DNA of 49,999 bases from Alphaproteobacteria bacterium (GTDB taxonomy: Bacteria > Pseudomonadota > Alphaproteobacteria > RS24). The position numbers and the translations under genes are program-made. The notes below the pieces were generated by a model. That model was not told the DNA's origin. It saw nothing but the letters and a program-made list of their open reading frames with translations, and did no database searches. Positions 1 through 9,262 of this stretch are shown here, in pieces. How positions within the stretch are numbered: the stretch's first letter is position 1; each line of letters opens with the position of its first letter. The DNA lies in assembly GCA_949498175.1 (NCBI GenBank), contig CATDDF010000118.1, forward strand, positions 1-49,999. Reading direction: 5' to 3'.

Positions 1-1284
1 ATGAAAACCGGCACACCGGCGCGGCTCGACGGGCGCACCATTAACACTGATATGCTGCAAGCACAGCCGGCCGATGCGGCCCCCGCGCCGTTTTCTTTCA
101 TGACCGATAAAGTCACCGTGCCGCAAACCGTCTGTCACATTACCCACACCACTCAGGCGACGTTTGATATTATCGAGAAAAATGTCAAATTATCGCCGGT
201 TTATTCGGGGCAGATTGACGGCGTCGGGCCGCGCTATTGTCCGGCTATTGAAGATAAGGTAGTGCGCTTTCCCGACCGCGTCGCGCATCAGATTTTTCTG
301 GAGCCCGAGGGGCTTGATGACCCGACGGTCTATCCGAACGGCATTTCCACCTCTTTGCCCGAGCCCATTCAGGATGCCTTTATCCGCACCATTCCGGGCT
401 TGGAAAATGTCCATATTATGCGGCCCGGCTATGCCATTGAATATGATTATGTCGACCCGCGCGCGCTGCTGCCAAGCCTTCAATTAAAGGCCATGCCCGG
501 GCTTTATTTGGCGGGACAGATTAACGGCACAACCGGCTATGAAGAGGCCGCCGGACAAGGGCTGGTCGCCGGCATGAATGCGGCACGCGCGGCAGCCGGA
601 AAGGCGGCGGTAATTTTTGACCGTGCCGAGGCCTATATCGGCGTGATGATTGATGATTTGGTGACCAAAGGGGTTAGCGAGCCCTATCGCATGTTCACCG
701 CGCGGGCTGAATATCGCCTCACTTTGCGGGCCGATAATGCGGACCAGCGTTTGACCGCCAAAGGGCAGGCGGCGGGCATTGTCGGGGCTGAGCGCGCGGC
801 GCATTTTGAAGCGAAAATGCACAATCTCAATGCGGCGCGCGCGCAAGCGGCGCAATGGCAAATGACGCCGAATGAAGCGGCTGAAAGGGGGCTGCATATT
901 CGCGCCGATGGGGTGCGCCGCACTATGGTCGAGCTGTTGGCTTATCCGTCGATTGATTGGAATGATTTGGCGGCCATCTGGCCCGATATGGCCGATTGGG
1001 ACGATGATATTCGCCTTCAGATTGAAACCGATGCGCGCTATGCCGGCTATCTTGACCGCCAGCGCGCCGATATTGAGGCGTTTCGCCGCGATGAAGCGCT
1101 GGCTTTGCCCGCCAATATGGATTATTTGGCGCTGGAGGGCATGGCGACAGAAGTGCGACAAAAGCTGGCCGCCGCCCGCCCCGTCACTTTGGGTCAGGCG
1201 GCGCGGCTTGATGGCATGACGCCGGCGGCCTTGACCCTATTGCTGCATCATGCCCGCAAAGCGCAGGCCGAAGCCGCCGAATAG
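1..1284 (+). CDS. mnmG: MnmG (GidA), tRNA uridine-5-carboxymethylaminomethyl modification enzyme, 5'-truncated
   Basis: FAD-dependent enzyme that with MnmE builds the cmnm5 group on the wobble uridine (U34) of certain tRNAs in the cytoplasm. The reading frame is already open at base 1. The first residues, [11 protein letters not shown], match an internal conserved block of MnmG, so the ATG at base 1 is an internal Met and roughly the first 190-200 residues lie outside the window (full proteins are about 620 residues). Visible blocks include [20 protein letters not shown] in the FAD-binding part and [20 protein letters not shown], followed by the helical C-terminal domain that contacts MnmE and tRNA. 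rsmG starts five bases after the stop, the usual gidA-gidB arrangement. Identity is secure; only completeness is limited. Confidence 0.96.
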   Translation: MKTGTPARLDGRTINTDMLQAQPADAAPAPFSFMTDKVTVPQTVCHITHTTQATFDIIEKNVKLSPVYSGQIDGVGPRYCPAIEDKVVRFPDRVAHQIFLEPEGLDDPTVYPNGISTSLPEPIQDAFIRTIPGLENVHIMRPGYAIEYDYVDPRALLPSLQLKAMPGLYLAGQINGTTGYEEAAGQGLVAGMNAARAAAGKAAVIFDRAEAYIGVMIDDLVTKGVSEPYRMFTARAEYRLTLRADNADQRLTAKGQAAGIVGAERAAHFEAKMHNLNAARAQAAQWQMTPNEAAERGLHIRADGVRRTMVELLAYPSIDWNDLAAIWPDMADWDDDIRLQIETDARYAGYLDRQRADIEAFRRDEALALPANMDYLALEGMATEVRQKLAAARPVTLGQAARLDGMTPAALTLLLHHARKAQAEAAE

Positions 1285-1288
1285 CCAC

Positions 1289-1933
1289 ATGACCCCCGAA
1301 GCATTTGCCGAAACTTATCATGTTTCACGTGAAACATTGGCCAAGCTGATGGCCTTTCAGGCGCTGCTCGGCAAGTGGCAGCAAGCGGTCAATCTGGTCG
1401 GGCCAACCACTTTGGCCGATTTTTGGCGACGCCATGCTGCCGATTCGGCACAAATTCTGCGTTATGCGCCACCATCGGCCAATACATGGCTCGATCTGGG
1501 CAGTGGCGGCGGCCTGCCGGGTCTGGTCTTGGCCATTATGCTGCGAGAGGGCCGCCCCGATGCGCGGGTGCATTTGGTCGAAAGTGACCGCAAAAAAGCA
1601 GCATTTCTGCGCGCCGTTATCGCCGATATCGGCCTCTCAGCCGCAGTTCATCACGGCCGCATTGAGGCGCTCGCCGCCGCACCGCCGGCGAGCTTGGCCG
1701 CCATTGACGTGATAACGGCGCGTGCGTTGGCCCCATTGGAGGAATTATTGGGGCTTTTGCACCCGTTTTGCAATTCATCCACAGTTGCGCTCTTGCATAA
1801 GGGGCGCAATTGGCGGGAAGAATTGACCTTGGGCGAACAATATTGGAATATGTCCCATAAGGCGCATATCAGCGACACCGATGCCAGTGCGCGCCTGTTG
1901 GAAATTACGGCCCTGAGCCCGCTAAGCCCGTAA
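1289..1933 (+). CDS. rsmG: RsmG (GidB), 16S rRNA (guanine-527-N7) methyltransferase
   Basis: SAM-dependent methylation of G527 in 16S rRNA (E. coli numbering). The Rossmann SAM-binding loop is seen as WLDLGSGGGLPGLVLAIM near residues 65-82, followed by VHLVESDRKKAAFLR. I chose the ATG at 1289 (MTPEAFAETYHVSRETL), five bases after mnmG; an upstream ATG at 1250 would run 35 bases into mnmG and add a non-conserved extension. Length 214 residues is normal. Codons 12-16 (Val-Ser-Arg-Glu-Thr), with the adjacent bases of codons 11 and 17, form a perfect parS palindrome, so this stretch serves both protein and centromere. It is co-directional with parAB. Confidence 0.95.
   Translation: MTPEAFAETYHVSRETLAKLMAFQALLGKWQQAVNLVGPTTLADFWRRHAADSAQILRYAPPSANTWLDLGSGGGLPGLVLAIMLREGRPDARVHLVESDRKKAAFLRAVIADIGLSAAVHHGRIEALAAAPPASLAAIDVITARALAPLEELLGLLHPFCNSSTVALLHKGRNWREELTLGEQYWNMSHKAHISDTDASARLLEITALSPLSP
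1321..1336. other. parS: parS centromere site inside rsmG
   Basis: TGTTTCACGTGAAACA is a perfect 16-bp palindrome identical to the classical bacterial parS consensus bound by ParB. It sits in the 5' part of rsmG, where it encodes the HVSRET stretch, about 1.5 kb before parB. ParB loads here, spreads as a CTP-dependent clamp, and the ParA ATPase then moves the locus at segregation. It was the only full-length match I noticed while reading the window, but I did not run an exhaustive search. Confidence 0.93.
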
Positions 1934-1966
1934 AAGCGGCAAGCCACGCTCCGGGGCCCATGCCGT

Positions 1967-2815
1967 ATGGAGTGCTGTTTGACCGCTATTTCACCCCCGC
2001 CATCCGCTGCCATGCCGTCCGCGCCACGCATTATGTGTTTGGCCAATCAAAAAGGCGGTGTCGGCAAGACCACAACGGCGATTAATCTCGGCACGGCATT
2101 GGCCGCCATTGGTGAGACGGTTTTGCTGATTGATCTTGACCCGCAGGGCAATGCCTCAACCGGCTTGGGCATTGACCGCGCGGCGCGCACGACGACCAGC
2201 TTTGATGTTTTGCTTGGTGAGGTGCGCTTGAGCGAGGCAATTTGCGGGACCGCTGTGCCGGGCTTCCATCTGGTGCCGGCCAGCATGGATTTGCTTGGCG
2301 TTGAGGTTGAACTATCGGGCCATGAGCGGCGCATTCACCGCCTTGCCGATGCGCTGGCCGAACATATGAGTGACATTGATAATAGCCGCTATTCCTATAT
2401 TTTTATCGATTGCCCGCCCAGCTTAAACATGTTGACCTTGAACGCCATGGTCGCGGCGCAATCGGTTTTGGTGCCGCTGCAATGTGAGTTTTTCGCGCTG
2501 GAAGGTTTGAGCCAATTATTGAGCACGATCGAGCAAGTCAAGGGCAGCCTCAATCCGGCGCTCGACATTCAGGGCATTGTTCTGACCATGTTTGATGCGC
2601 GCAATAATCTTTCGGCGCAGGTCGATGCCGATGTGCGCGACCATTTTGACGGGCTGGTATATGATACGGTTATCCCGCGTAATGTGCGCGTTTCCGAGGC
2701 GCCGAGCTTCGGCAAGCCGGCATTATTATATGACCATAAATGCAGTGGCTCGCGTGCCTATATGCAATTGGCGGGAGAGCTGGTGCGGCGCGAGCGGGCG
2801 CGCCAAGCGGCTTAA
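1967..2815 (+). CDS. parA: ParA, chromosome-partitioning ATPase
   Basis: Deviant Walker-type ATPase that binds DNA non-specifically and moves ParB-parS complexes. Visible motifs are the Walker A box KGGVGKTTT, the A' motif LLIDLDPQGNASTGLG and the Walker B-like IFIDCPPSL. The start is uncertain. ATG 1967 has a weak GGGG 10 bases upstream and gives 282 residues; ATG 2012 (MPSAPRIMCLANQKGG) gives 267, closer to the usual ParA length, but has no clear ribosome-binding site. parB follows 12 bases after the stop. With parS just upstream in rsmG, this is a complete chromosomal partition module. Confidence 0.95.
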   Translation: MECCLTAISPPPSAAMPSAPRIMCLANQKGGVGKTTTAINLGTALAAIGETVLLIDLDPQGNASTGLGIDRAARTTTSFDVLLGEVRLSEAICGTAVPGFHLVPASMDLLGVEVELSGHERRIHRLADALAEHMSDIDNSRYSYIFIDCPPSLNMLTLNAMVAAQSVLVPLQCEFFALEGLSQLLSTIEQVKGSLNPALDIQGIVLTMFDARNNLSAQVDADVRDHFDGLVYDTVIPRNVRVSEAPSFGKPALLYDHKCSGSRAYMQLAGELVRRERARQAA

Positions 2816-2827
2816 TGGGCGAAGAAA

Positions 2828-3796
2828 ATGAGCGATCATAAACCACAAACACAAAAGCCAAGCGGCAAGAAACCGCAAAACCGGGGATTGGGGCGCGGTT
2901 TATCGGCCCTGATTGGCGATTCGGCCCCGACACCGGTGGCCGTCACGCCGCCACAAGACAGGGCCGATACGGATCAGAAGGCAGTAAAAGCGGCTGATGG
3001 CGGCTTGCGCTATGTCGGCATTGACGAGTTGAAAGCGGGCGCGTTTCAGCCACGCAAAAACTTTGCCAAGGAAGAATTGGACGCGCTCGCCGCCTCGGTC
3101 GAAAAATCGGGTGTCTTGCAACCCTTGCTGGTGCGCCCGACAGAGGGCGGGTTTGAAATCATCGCCGGTGAGCGGCGCTGGCGTGCCGCGCAACAGGCGC
3201 GTCTGCACCAAGTGCCGGTGATTGTTCAGCCGGTCAATGATGTCACCGCTCTGGAGATTGGCCTGGTCGAAAACGTCCAGCGCGCCGACCTCAATCCGAT
3301 TGAAGAAGCCGAGGGATATCAACGGCTTATAGATGAGTTCGCCTATACACAGGCAGAGCTGGCCGAGACCATTGGCAAAAGCCGCAGCCATATTGCCAAT
3401 TTGCTGCGCCTGAGCGGCGCGCCGTCGGCCATCAAACAGGCGTTGATTGACGGGGTGCTGTCCATGGGCCATGCGCGCGCCCTATTGGGTTTGCAAAACC
3501 CTGAAAAACACGCGGCAGCGCTTATCAAGCAGATTGTCAAAAACGGCATGAGTGTGCGTGCCGTGGAAAAGCTGGTCGCGGCGCAAGGCGGCGCACCGGC
3601 CCAAAAGCCCTCATCCGCGCAACACGGCCGCACTGAAAAGTCAGCCGATACGCGGCAATTGGAAAAGCAATTGGCCGATGCTTTGGGGCTGGCCGTCAGC
3701 CTTGACGATAGGGGTAAAAAAGGCGGCGCGCTCAATATTTCTTATAAGACGCTGGAACAATTGGACGGATTGATCGCCCGCCTGTTGCGCCGCTAG
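2828..3796 (+). CDS. parB: ParB, chromosome-partitioning protein (parS-binding CTPase)
   Basis: Binds parS and spreads along DNA to form the partition complex. A basic, low-complexity N-terminus that contains the ParA-contact segment (GLGRGLSALIG) is followed by the ParB N-terminal domain (VGIDELKAGAFQPRKNF). The CTP-binding box GERRWRA lies near residue 117. The helix-turn-helix domain (QAELAETIGKSRSHIANLLRLS) and a C-terminal dimerisation domain come next. Length 322 is slightly longer than average. Start ATG 2828 has GAAGA upstream and is 12 bases after parA, so the two genes are cotranscribed. Note the perfect parS about 1.5 kb upstream. Confidence 0.97.
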   Translation: MSDHKPQTQKPSGKKPQNRGLGRGLSALIGDSAPTPVAVTPPQDRADTDQKAVKAADGGLRYVGIDELKAGAFQPRKNFAKEELDALAASVEKSGVLQPLLVRPTEGGFEIIAGERRWRAAQQARLHQVPVIVQPVNDVTALEIGLVENVQRADLNPIEEAEGYQRLIDEFAYTQAELAETIGKSRSHIANLLRLSGAPSAIKQALIDGVLSMGHARALLGLQNPEKHAAALIKQIVKNGMSVRAVEKLVAAQGGAPAQKPSSAQHGRTEKSADTRQLEKQLADALGLAVSLDDRGKKGGALNISYKTLEQLDGLIARLLRR

Positions 3797-3813
3797 CTTC
3801 TCCGGCGCGCTTA

Positions 3814-3839
3814 AAGCTGCGCGGCACGCGCTTATTTTT
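3814..3839 (+). terminator. Probable intrinsic terminator after parB
   Basis: A seven-pair stem with one bulged base (AAGC-t-GCG / CGC-GCTT) closes over the five-base loop CGGCA and is followed by ATTTTTC. It lies 17 bases beyond the parB stop and just before the convergent end of holA, where a terminator is expected. Confidence 0.5.
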
Positions 3840-3848
3840 CAGCCAAGC

Positions 3849-4913
3849 CTAACGCTGCGCTGCGCGCGCTATGCGCAAGAGCGCATTTCCGGCCTGCGCT
3901 TGCGCCAAACCGCCCGTGCCGCCGCGACAGGCTTTCTCCGCCGCGTTGAGAATTTCCAAAGCGCGTGCGCATTTACCGCTCGACCAGAGAGGCATTTGCT
4001 GCTCAACCAATGGCTTGCGCCGAAAATGCAGGGGCGGGCGAAACACGCTGAGTGCCTTTGTTTGTGCTGTGCCGCGCTCTATCTGCCCGAGCGCCAAATG
4101 CAAGGTTTGAAAATGTAGGCGCGCCACCGCCAAAGCACTGGCGGCATTTGTGCCGGCGGCCTCAAGCCGCGCCAAAGCGCGGTCGGCTTCGTCAAGGCGG
4201 CCGAGCGCGACATTGTCAATCAGTCGGTCAAAATCGCCCTGTGCTTGGTCACCCAAGGCCGCTTCAACATCATCGCCGGTCACCATGCCGGGTTCTGATT
4301 TGGCGGCGCGCACGCCCTTATACAGCACCAGCCGCTCCAATTCGCGATGAATGACGCCGCGATCCGTTGCCAAGCGCGCGGTCAGCAAATCCATAGCTTG
4401 CGCGTCAATGCGATAATTTTCCTGCTCCAAAACCTGCCTTATGAGGCGGCCAATATCGCGCGCTTCCAGCGCATAACACGGCAACGCCATGGCCGTCTTA
4501 TGCGTCTCGGCCGCTTTGCGCAAAGGCGCGGTCGGGCGCAAATTATCGGCTTCGACAATCACCATGGCTGCGCCCGACGCGGCGATGCCGGTATCCATTT
4601 TGGCGAGAAAAAACGTCACCGCGGCCTGCACGGCAGCGTTGCCGCCATTGACATGAACCAGCTTATGATCGCCAAACATCGGCATGGCGGCGGCCTCATC
4701 CGCCAGCAAGCCTGCCTGCCCGGCCAAAGCGCTTTCGTCAAGCGCAACATATTGCAGCGGATCATAAGCGTCTCCCAAATAGGCCAGCCGCAAGGCCTTG
4801 GCCGTTTCATGCACACCGCCGCGATCGGGGCCATAGACCAAAACCAGTGCCGGTGCGTCTTCGGGCTTCAGCTTATTGACCCAGCCATCGACCTCATGCG
4901 CCTTCAGCTTCAT
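3849..4913 (-). CDS. holA: HolA, DNA polymerase III delta subunit
   Basis: Clamp-loader subunit that opens the beta sliding clamp. The N-terminal domain carries APALVLVYGPDRGGVHETAKAL, the degenerate P-loop-like segment typical of HolA. Central and C-terminal helical domains follow (GDDVEAALGDQAQGDFDRLIDNVALGR), with the collar domain ending at AGNALLRIARAAQR. Length 354 is normal. The ATG overlaps the lptE stop by four bases (ATGA), so it is translationally coupled as the last gene of leuS-lptE-holA, a very common alphaproteobacterial order. Confidence 0.93.
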   Translation of the reverse strand: MKLKAHEVDGWVNKLKPEDAPALVLVYGPDRGGVHETAKALRLAYLGDAYDPLQYVALDESALAGQAGLLADEAAAMPMFGDHKLVHVNGGNAAVQAAVTFFLAKMDTGIAASGAAMVIVEADNLRPTAPLRKAAETHKTAMALPCYALEARDIGRLIRQVLEQENYRIDAQAMDLLTARLATDRGVIHRELERLVLYKGVRAAKSEPGMVTGDDVEAALGDQAQGDFDRLIDNVALGRLDEADRALARLEAAGTNAASALAVARLHFQTLHLALGQIERGTAQTKALSVFRPPLHFRRKPLVEQQMPLWSSGKCARALEILNAAEKACRGGTGGLAQAQAGNALLRIARAAQR

Positions 4914-5464
4914 TCCGCCATCTCCCGTGACAGGCGCAACACCAAGCGGTCAGCCAAAGCCTGCATGGCGAGGCGCGCCAAACTGCGCCTTTGGGTCAAA
5001 TCGGCTGCCCCGCTATCGCTGCGCGTCATGCTCTCGCTGTGGCGCAGGACAAAGCTTGTGCTTTGCCCGCGACCTTCGCCGTCGCCCATGCGCGTTATCA
5101 GCGCGCCCAATTGATACTCAATATCGACGCGCTGCGGCACGCCTGCGGCATTGAATTGACCGTCACGCGCAGTCTCGCTGAGCGTCAGACGAACCGCAAA
5201 AAGCGCATCATCGGCGCTTTGCCAGCGTCCGCGCAATGCCGCCGACAGGGCGCGGCCATTTGCCGTATCGGGCACGGCCAAAGCCGCCAAAACCGGCACG
5301 CCATTGCCGTAATTCTGACCGGACACCTTATAGATCGGATGAAAGCCGCAGGCGGTAAGCGCGAGGCCAAATGCCAGCACGATAAGAGCGCGCCCCCTAT
5401 TTGACCACCAGATTGACAATCCGTCCGGGCACGATGATGACTTTCGAAATATCCTTGCCGTCAA
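4910..5464 (-). CDS. lptE: LptE-like LPS-assembly lipoprotein
   Basis: Outer-membrane lipoprotein that plugs and assists LptD in placing LPS. The signal peptide ends in the lipobox LALTAC, followed by GFHPIYK, the usual start of mature LptE. The body contains the family segments [10 protein letters not shown] and [15 protein letters not shown]. The start is unclear: the coordinates use a TTG at 5464, which gives a 39-residue leader overlapping leuS by 68 bases. An internal TTG at 5419 gives a normal basic-hydrophobic leader, and a GTG at 5380, behind an AGGGGGG run, would give the shortest leader. No ATG is available. It is cotranscribed between leuS and holA. Confidence 0.87.
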   Translation of the reverse strand: MTARIFRKSSSCPDGLSIWWSNRGRALIVLAFGLALTACGFHPIYKVSGQNYGNGVPVLAALAVPDTANGRALSAALRGRWQSADDALFAVRLTLSETARDGQFNAAGVPQRVDIEYQLGALITRMGDGEGRGQSTSFVLRHSESMTRSDSGAADLTQRRSLARLAMQALADRLVLRLSREMAE

Positions 5465-7970
5465 TGAATTTTTTCACCCCCGCTTCACTCAGCGCCATGT
5501 CTTCAATTATAGCTGCGTCGGCGGTTTTCGGCACGGAAATTTCGGCGCGCTTTTTGCCGTTGATTTGCACCGGCAAAACGATTTCATCGCTGACCAAAAC
5601 CGATTTGTCGGCATCCGGCCAAGCGCTATTGGCGACCAGCCCGTCGCCACCCAATCTGGCCCAGCCGGTTTCGGCCAGATGCGGCATCATCGGCGCCAAA
5701 AGCTTCATCAATTGCGTCAAGCCATAGGCGCGGCAATTCTTGTCTTCCGCGCTTTCCGCCTGAAAACCGGCCAAAGCATTGACCAGCTCATAAAGCCGCG
5801 CGACGGCGCGATTAAAGCCAAGGCTTTCAAGTTCGCGCGTCACCGCCTCAATGGTTGTCTGCACTTGCGCATAAAGGGCGTGTGCGGGCGGGCTTTCGGG
5901 CGCGGCCAGCGCGTCGATAAAGGTTGCGTCTTCCGCCTCAAACAAGCGCCACACTTTCTGCACAAAGCGCCATGCGCCTTCAATGCCGTCTTGTGTCCAT
6001 TGCACATCGCGCTCGGGCGGGCTGTCCGACAGCATGAACCAGCGCGCCGTATCGGCACCATAGCGCGCAATAATGTCGTCAGGGTCGACTATGTTCTTTT
6101 TCGATTTCGACATTTTTTCGACCGCCCCGACCGTCACCGGTGTTTTGCCGTCAGCCGCCAGCACCGCGCCCGTAGCGGTTTTTTCAACCTCATCAGGGGC
6201 CAGCCAGCCTCGGTCATTGCGATAGGTTTCATGGCACACCATACCTTGCGTAAACAATCCGGCAAAGGGCTCCTCCACCGCCAAATGGCCGGTTTTGTGC
6301 ATGGCGCGGGTATAAAAGCGCGCATATAATAAATGCAAAATAGCGTGTTCAATGCCGCCAATATATTGGTCGACCGGCAACCAATGATTGACCGCAGCTG
6401 TCCGCGTCGGTGCATCGTCAGCCAATTCGGTAAAGCGGGCAAAATACCAGCTTGAATCGACAAATGTATCAAATGTGTCGGTCTCGCGTGTCGCCGCGCC
6501 GCCGCAAGTCGGGCAGGCGACTTTCTTCCATGTCGGGTGATGGGCCAGTGGATTGCCCGGCCTATCAAAACTGACATCCTCAGGCAGCCTCACCGGCAAA
6601 TCTTCGCGCGGCACCGGCACGGCGCCGCAAGCGTCGCATAAAATAATCGGAATCGGGCAACCCCAATAGCGCTGCCGCGAAATGCCCCAATCGCGCAGAC
6701 GGAAATTGACACGCCTTTGGCCATGTCCCCGCGCCTCAAATTGCGCAATGATTTTTTCACGCGCCGCTTGCGGGCTGAGGCCGTCAAACGGCCCTGAATT
6801 GACCATCACCCCGTCGCCCGTATAGGCGCTATCGGTGACGGCAAAATCGGCCTCATCTTTCGGGCGCACAACCGTGTTTACCGGCAAATCATATTTTAAG
6901 GCAAAATCCAAATCGCGTTGGTCGTGCGCCGGACATGCAAATATGGCTCCCGTGCCATAGCCCATAAGCACAAAATTAGCGACATAGACCGGCAAATGCC
7001 AATCGGGGTCGAGCGGGTGTTGCGCGGTCAGTCCGGTATCAAAGCCCAATTTTTCACCCGCCTCTATATCGGCCTCCGAGGTGCCGCGCTGCGCGCATTC
7101 GGCGCGAAAAGCGGCGAGCTCTGCATTGTCTTCCGCCAGCTTTACGGCCAATGGGTGATCGGGTGAAATGGCGCAAAAACTCGCGCCGTAAAGCGTGTCG
7201 GGTCGCGTTGTATAGACATCCAGCGCACTTATCCCGCCGACCGTATGGCTCAACTCAAAGCGACATTCCAGCCCTTCGGAACGACCGATCCAATTGGCCT
7301 GCATCAGGCGCACTTTTTCCGGCCATCGCTCGAGCCCGTCCAGCGCGGCCAATAGTTCATCGGCAAAATCTGAAATGCGCAAAAACCATTGTGTCAGCTT
7401 TTTCTGCTCGACCGGCGCGCCGGAGCGCCAGCCCTTGCCGTCAATCACCTGCTCATTGGCCAAAACGGTTTGGTCGACCGGATCCCAATTGACAATGCTT
7501 TCGCGCCGGTCAACCAGACCGGCTTCCAGAAAATCAAGAAACATGGCCTGCTCATGGCCGTAATAGGACGGGTCGCAAGTGGCAAATTCGCGCGCCCAGT
7601 CAATCGACAGGCCGAGCTTTTTCAGCTGCGCGCGCATGGCATCAATATTGTCATAAGTCCATTTTGCCGGATGGGTTTTTTTCTCCATAGCGGCATTTTC
7701 AGCCGGCATGCCGAAAGCGTCCCACCCCATCGGGTGCAGCACATTAAACCCTTGCGCTTTTTTGAAGCGCGCCACCACATCACCCATGGCATAATTGCGC
7801 ACATGCCCCATATGGATGCGTCCGGACGGATAGGGAAACATTTCCAAGACATAATATTTAGGCCGCTTGTCATCAGGCGGTGCGGCGGCAAAGCAGGCCG
7901 CCTTGTCCCAAGCCTTTTGCCATTGCGCCTCATATTGGGCGGGGTCATAGGGGCGCAAGGTGACGCTCAT
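5397..7970 (-). CDS. leuS: LeuS, leucyl-tRNA synthetase
   Basis: Charges tRNA-Leu; class I synthetase. The HIGH-type signature is HMGH at residues 53-56 within [14 protein letters not shown], and KMSKS is at about 619-623. Between them lie the zinc-ribbon region ([10 protein letters not shown] ... CPTCGG) and the large CP1 editing domain (the [15 protein letters not shown] block). Length 857 matches bacterial LeuS. The stop overlaps the leader of lptE, and the gene starts six bases after the DUF3576 lipoprotein gene, so the four genes probably form one unit transcribed leftwards. Confidence 0.98.
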   Translation of the reverse strand: MSVTLRPYDPAQYEAQWQKAWDKAACFAAAPPDDKRPKYYVLEMFPYPSGRIHMGHVRNYAMGDVVARFKKAQGFNVLHPMGWDAFGMPAENAAMEKKTHPAKWTYDNIDAMRAQLKKLGLSIDWAREFATCDPSYYGHEQAMFLDFLEAGLVDRRESIVNWDPVDQTVLANEQVIDGKGWRSGAPVEQKKLTQWFLRISDFADELLAALDGLERWPEKVRLMQANWIGRSEGLECRFELSHTVGGISALDVYTTRPDTLYGASFCAISPDHPLAVKLAEDNAELAAFRAECAQRGTSEADIEAGEKLGFDTGLTAQHPLDPDWHLPVYVANFVLMGYGTGAIFACPAHDQRDLDFALKYDLPVNTVVRPKDEADFAVTDSAYTGDGVMVNSGPFDGLSPQAAREKIIAQFEARGHGQRRVNFRLRDWGISRQRYWGCPIPIILCDACGAVPVPREDLPVRLPEDVSFDRPGNPLAHHPTWKKVACPTCGGAATRETDTFDTFVDSSWYFARFTELADDAPTRTAAVNHWLPVDQYIGGIEHAILHLLYARFYTRAMHKTGHLAVEEPFAGLFTQGMVCHETYRNDRGWLAPDEVEKTATGAVLAADGKTPVTVGAVEKMSKSKKNIVDPDDIIARYGADTARWFMLSDSPPERDVQWTQDGIEGAWRFVQKVWRLFEAEDATFIDALAAPESPPAHALYAQVQTTIEAVTRELESLGFNRAVARLYELVNALAGFQAESAEDKNCRAYGLTQLMKLLAPMMPHLAETGWARLGGDGLVANSAWPDADKSVLVSDEIVLPVQINGKKRAEISVPKTADAAIIEDMALSEAGVKKFIDGKDISKVIIVPGRIVNLVVK

Positions 7971-7976
7971 GGTCGA

Positions 7977-8519
7977 TTATTGAGCGGCGCGCCGAGCCAC
8001 GGCCAGGTCGCGGGCGCGCGTCAAAATAATGTTTTCCATTTGCCGCGCCGCCCGCGCTGAGGCGGCGGTGGCAACCCATTGGCCGCGCCGATTGGTTTCG
8101 CGAAACACGCTGACGCGCAACGCATCGGCGCGCAAATCGCGACCGCTAATGACCAGATTTATTTTCACCCGCTCATTGGTCGCGGCGGGGTCATTATACC
8201 ATTCGGTAATAATCACGCCGCCCAGCGGATCGGCTGAAGCAAGCGGCATGAAAGATAATGTGTCAAGACTGGCTTGCCATAATAGCGCATTGACCCCAAG
8301 ACCGCGCGGCGCGGCCGGGGCGCTTGTTTGCGCCGCCGTCGACACCTCGGCACCGTCATCGCGGCGGAAAAGATCGAATATCGAGCCGCTTTCTTCGCTG
8401 GCTGTTGTGTCGGTTTGCGGATAATCATCCTCCACGGTCAGCCCGCCACAGGCGGTCAAAAGCGCGGCGAAGGAAAGGGTGATAAGTGGGCGGCGAAAAG
8501 CCGAAAAAGAAAAGCGCAT
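7977..8519 (-). CDS. DUF3576 family lipoprotein
   Basis: Predicted lipoprotein of unknown function, found in alphaproteobacteria next to leuS. I chose ATG 8519 (MRFSFSAFRRPLITLSFAAL), which gives a 25-residue leader ending in the lipobox LLTACG and has GGAA about nine bases upstream; the ATG at 8537 is possible. The mature part starts with a short acidic linker, then the conserved DUF3576 body: LGVNALLWQASLDTLSF, SADPLGGVIITEWY, and a C-terminal RQMENIILTRARDLAVAR. No enzymatic motif is visible. It lies six bases upstream of leuS, which suggests a shared transcript. A role in envelope biogenesis with lptE is inference only. Confidence 0.82.
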   Translation of the reverse strand: MRFSFSAFRRPLITLSFAALLTACGGLTVEDDYPQTDTTASEESGSIFDLFRRDDGAEVSTAAQTSAPAAPRGLGVNALLWQASLDTLSFMPLASADPLGGVIITEWYNDPAATNERVKINLVISGRDLRADALRVSVFRETNRRGQWVATAASARAARQMENIILTRARDLAVARRAAQ

Positions 8520-8556
8520 GGCAAGTTCCAAAGTCATCAAAACTGCCCCATGACTA

Positions 8557-9177
8557 TTATGGCCTTGCGCAAAAGTAAAGGCCGTTCCGAAAACGCTTTT
8601 GCGCCTCGCCCGGCTTTGCAAAAGCGCCAATGGCACCATAGCCGTCAGCCGCGGCAAGGCCGCCAAGCCGACGCCAATATGCGTCATTCATGCCGCCCAG
8701 CGCATAGGCGGCCAAGCCAAGCTGGCGGGCCATGCGCAAGAGCGGCAAAGCACGCCATAGAAAAAGCGGGCGCGCTTGCGGGTGGCTTGGCGTGGCAAAT
8801 ACCGGCGAAATAAAAACGCGACCGAAGCCGGACTGCTTGGCAAGCAAAAGGTCGGCCAGATTATGCACGGCGGCGCTATCGCCGGCGCGCGCCGCGCCGC
8901 CGCGCAAAGCGGCACGGCGCAACATGAAAGACGGACAATGAAAGGCGGCACCCAATTTATGGGCCAGCCGTCGGTCGCCGGCAATGGCAAAGCTGCGGCC
9001 TTGGCGGCGGCACAAAGCGGCCATTTCAGCCGCCAATGCGGCGCGCGCAGGGTGTTCATAATCACGCAAAATAAGCGCCACATGACATGGCTGCCTTGTC
9101 AGCGCGGCGCGCCAATCGGGTTGGCGCCGTGCGTCGCTGAGCATATAAATCATCGGTGCGTGCGTCGCGTGCATCAT
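8557..9177 (-). CDS. ThiE/TenI-like protein (thiamine phosphate synthase superfamily)
   Basis: Belongs by motif to the ThiE/TenI TIM-barrel family: it starts IYMLSDARR and contains GRVFISPVFATPSHP (compare the ThiE FxSPVFPTxSH block), then AAYALGGMND, corresponding to the phosphate-binding GGI loop. ThiE substrate residues around the early RDK and ND motifs are not recognisable, so it may not be a functional thiamine phosphate synthase. I chose ATG 9177 because GGGAG and GATAGG lie just upstream; the frame is open to 9216. It is transcribed towards the DUF3576-leuS block and divergently from the yggS homologue. Function is unproven. Confidence 0.72.
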   Translation of the reverse strand: MMHATHAPMIYMLSDARRQPDWRAALTRQPCHVALILRDYEHPARAALAAEMAALCRRQGRSFAIAGDRRLAHKLGAAFHCPSFMLRRAALRGGAARAGDSAAVHNLADLLLAKQSGFGRVFISPVFATPSHPQARPLFLWRALPLLRMARQLGLAAYALGGMNDAYWRRLGGLAAADGYGAIGAFAKPGEAQKRFRNGLYFCARP

Positions 9178-9262
9178 GGGCTTGCGCCTATCTCCCAGCT
9201 TTTGGTGCCGTGGCAATCAATTTCAGCTTGGCTGTTTCGTCGCGCTCTGGCAAGACAGAGTT

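Noticed and set aside
484-1161. 225-codon minus-strand frame inside mnmG
   Set aside because: Shadow of the mnmG coding sequence: it lies wholly inside a conserved gene, has no ribosome-binding site and no family motifs.
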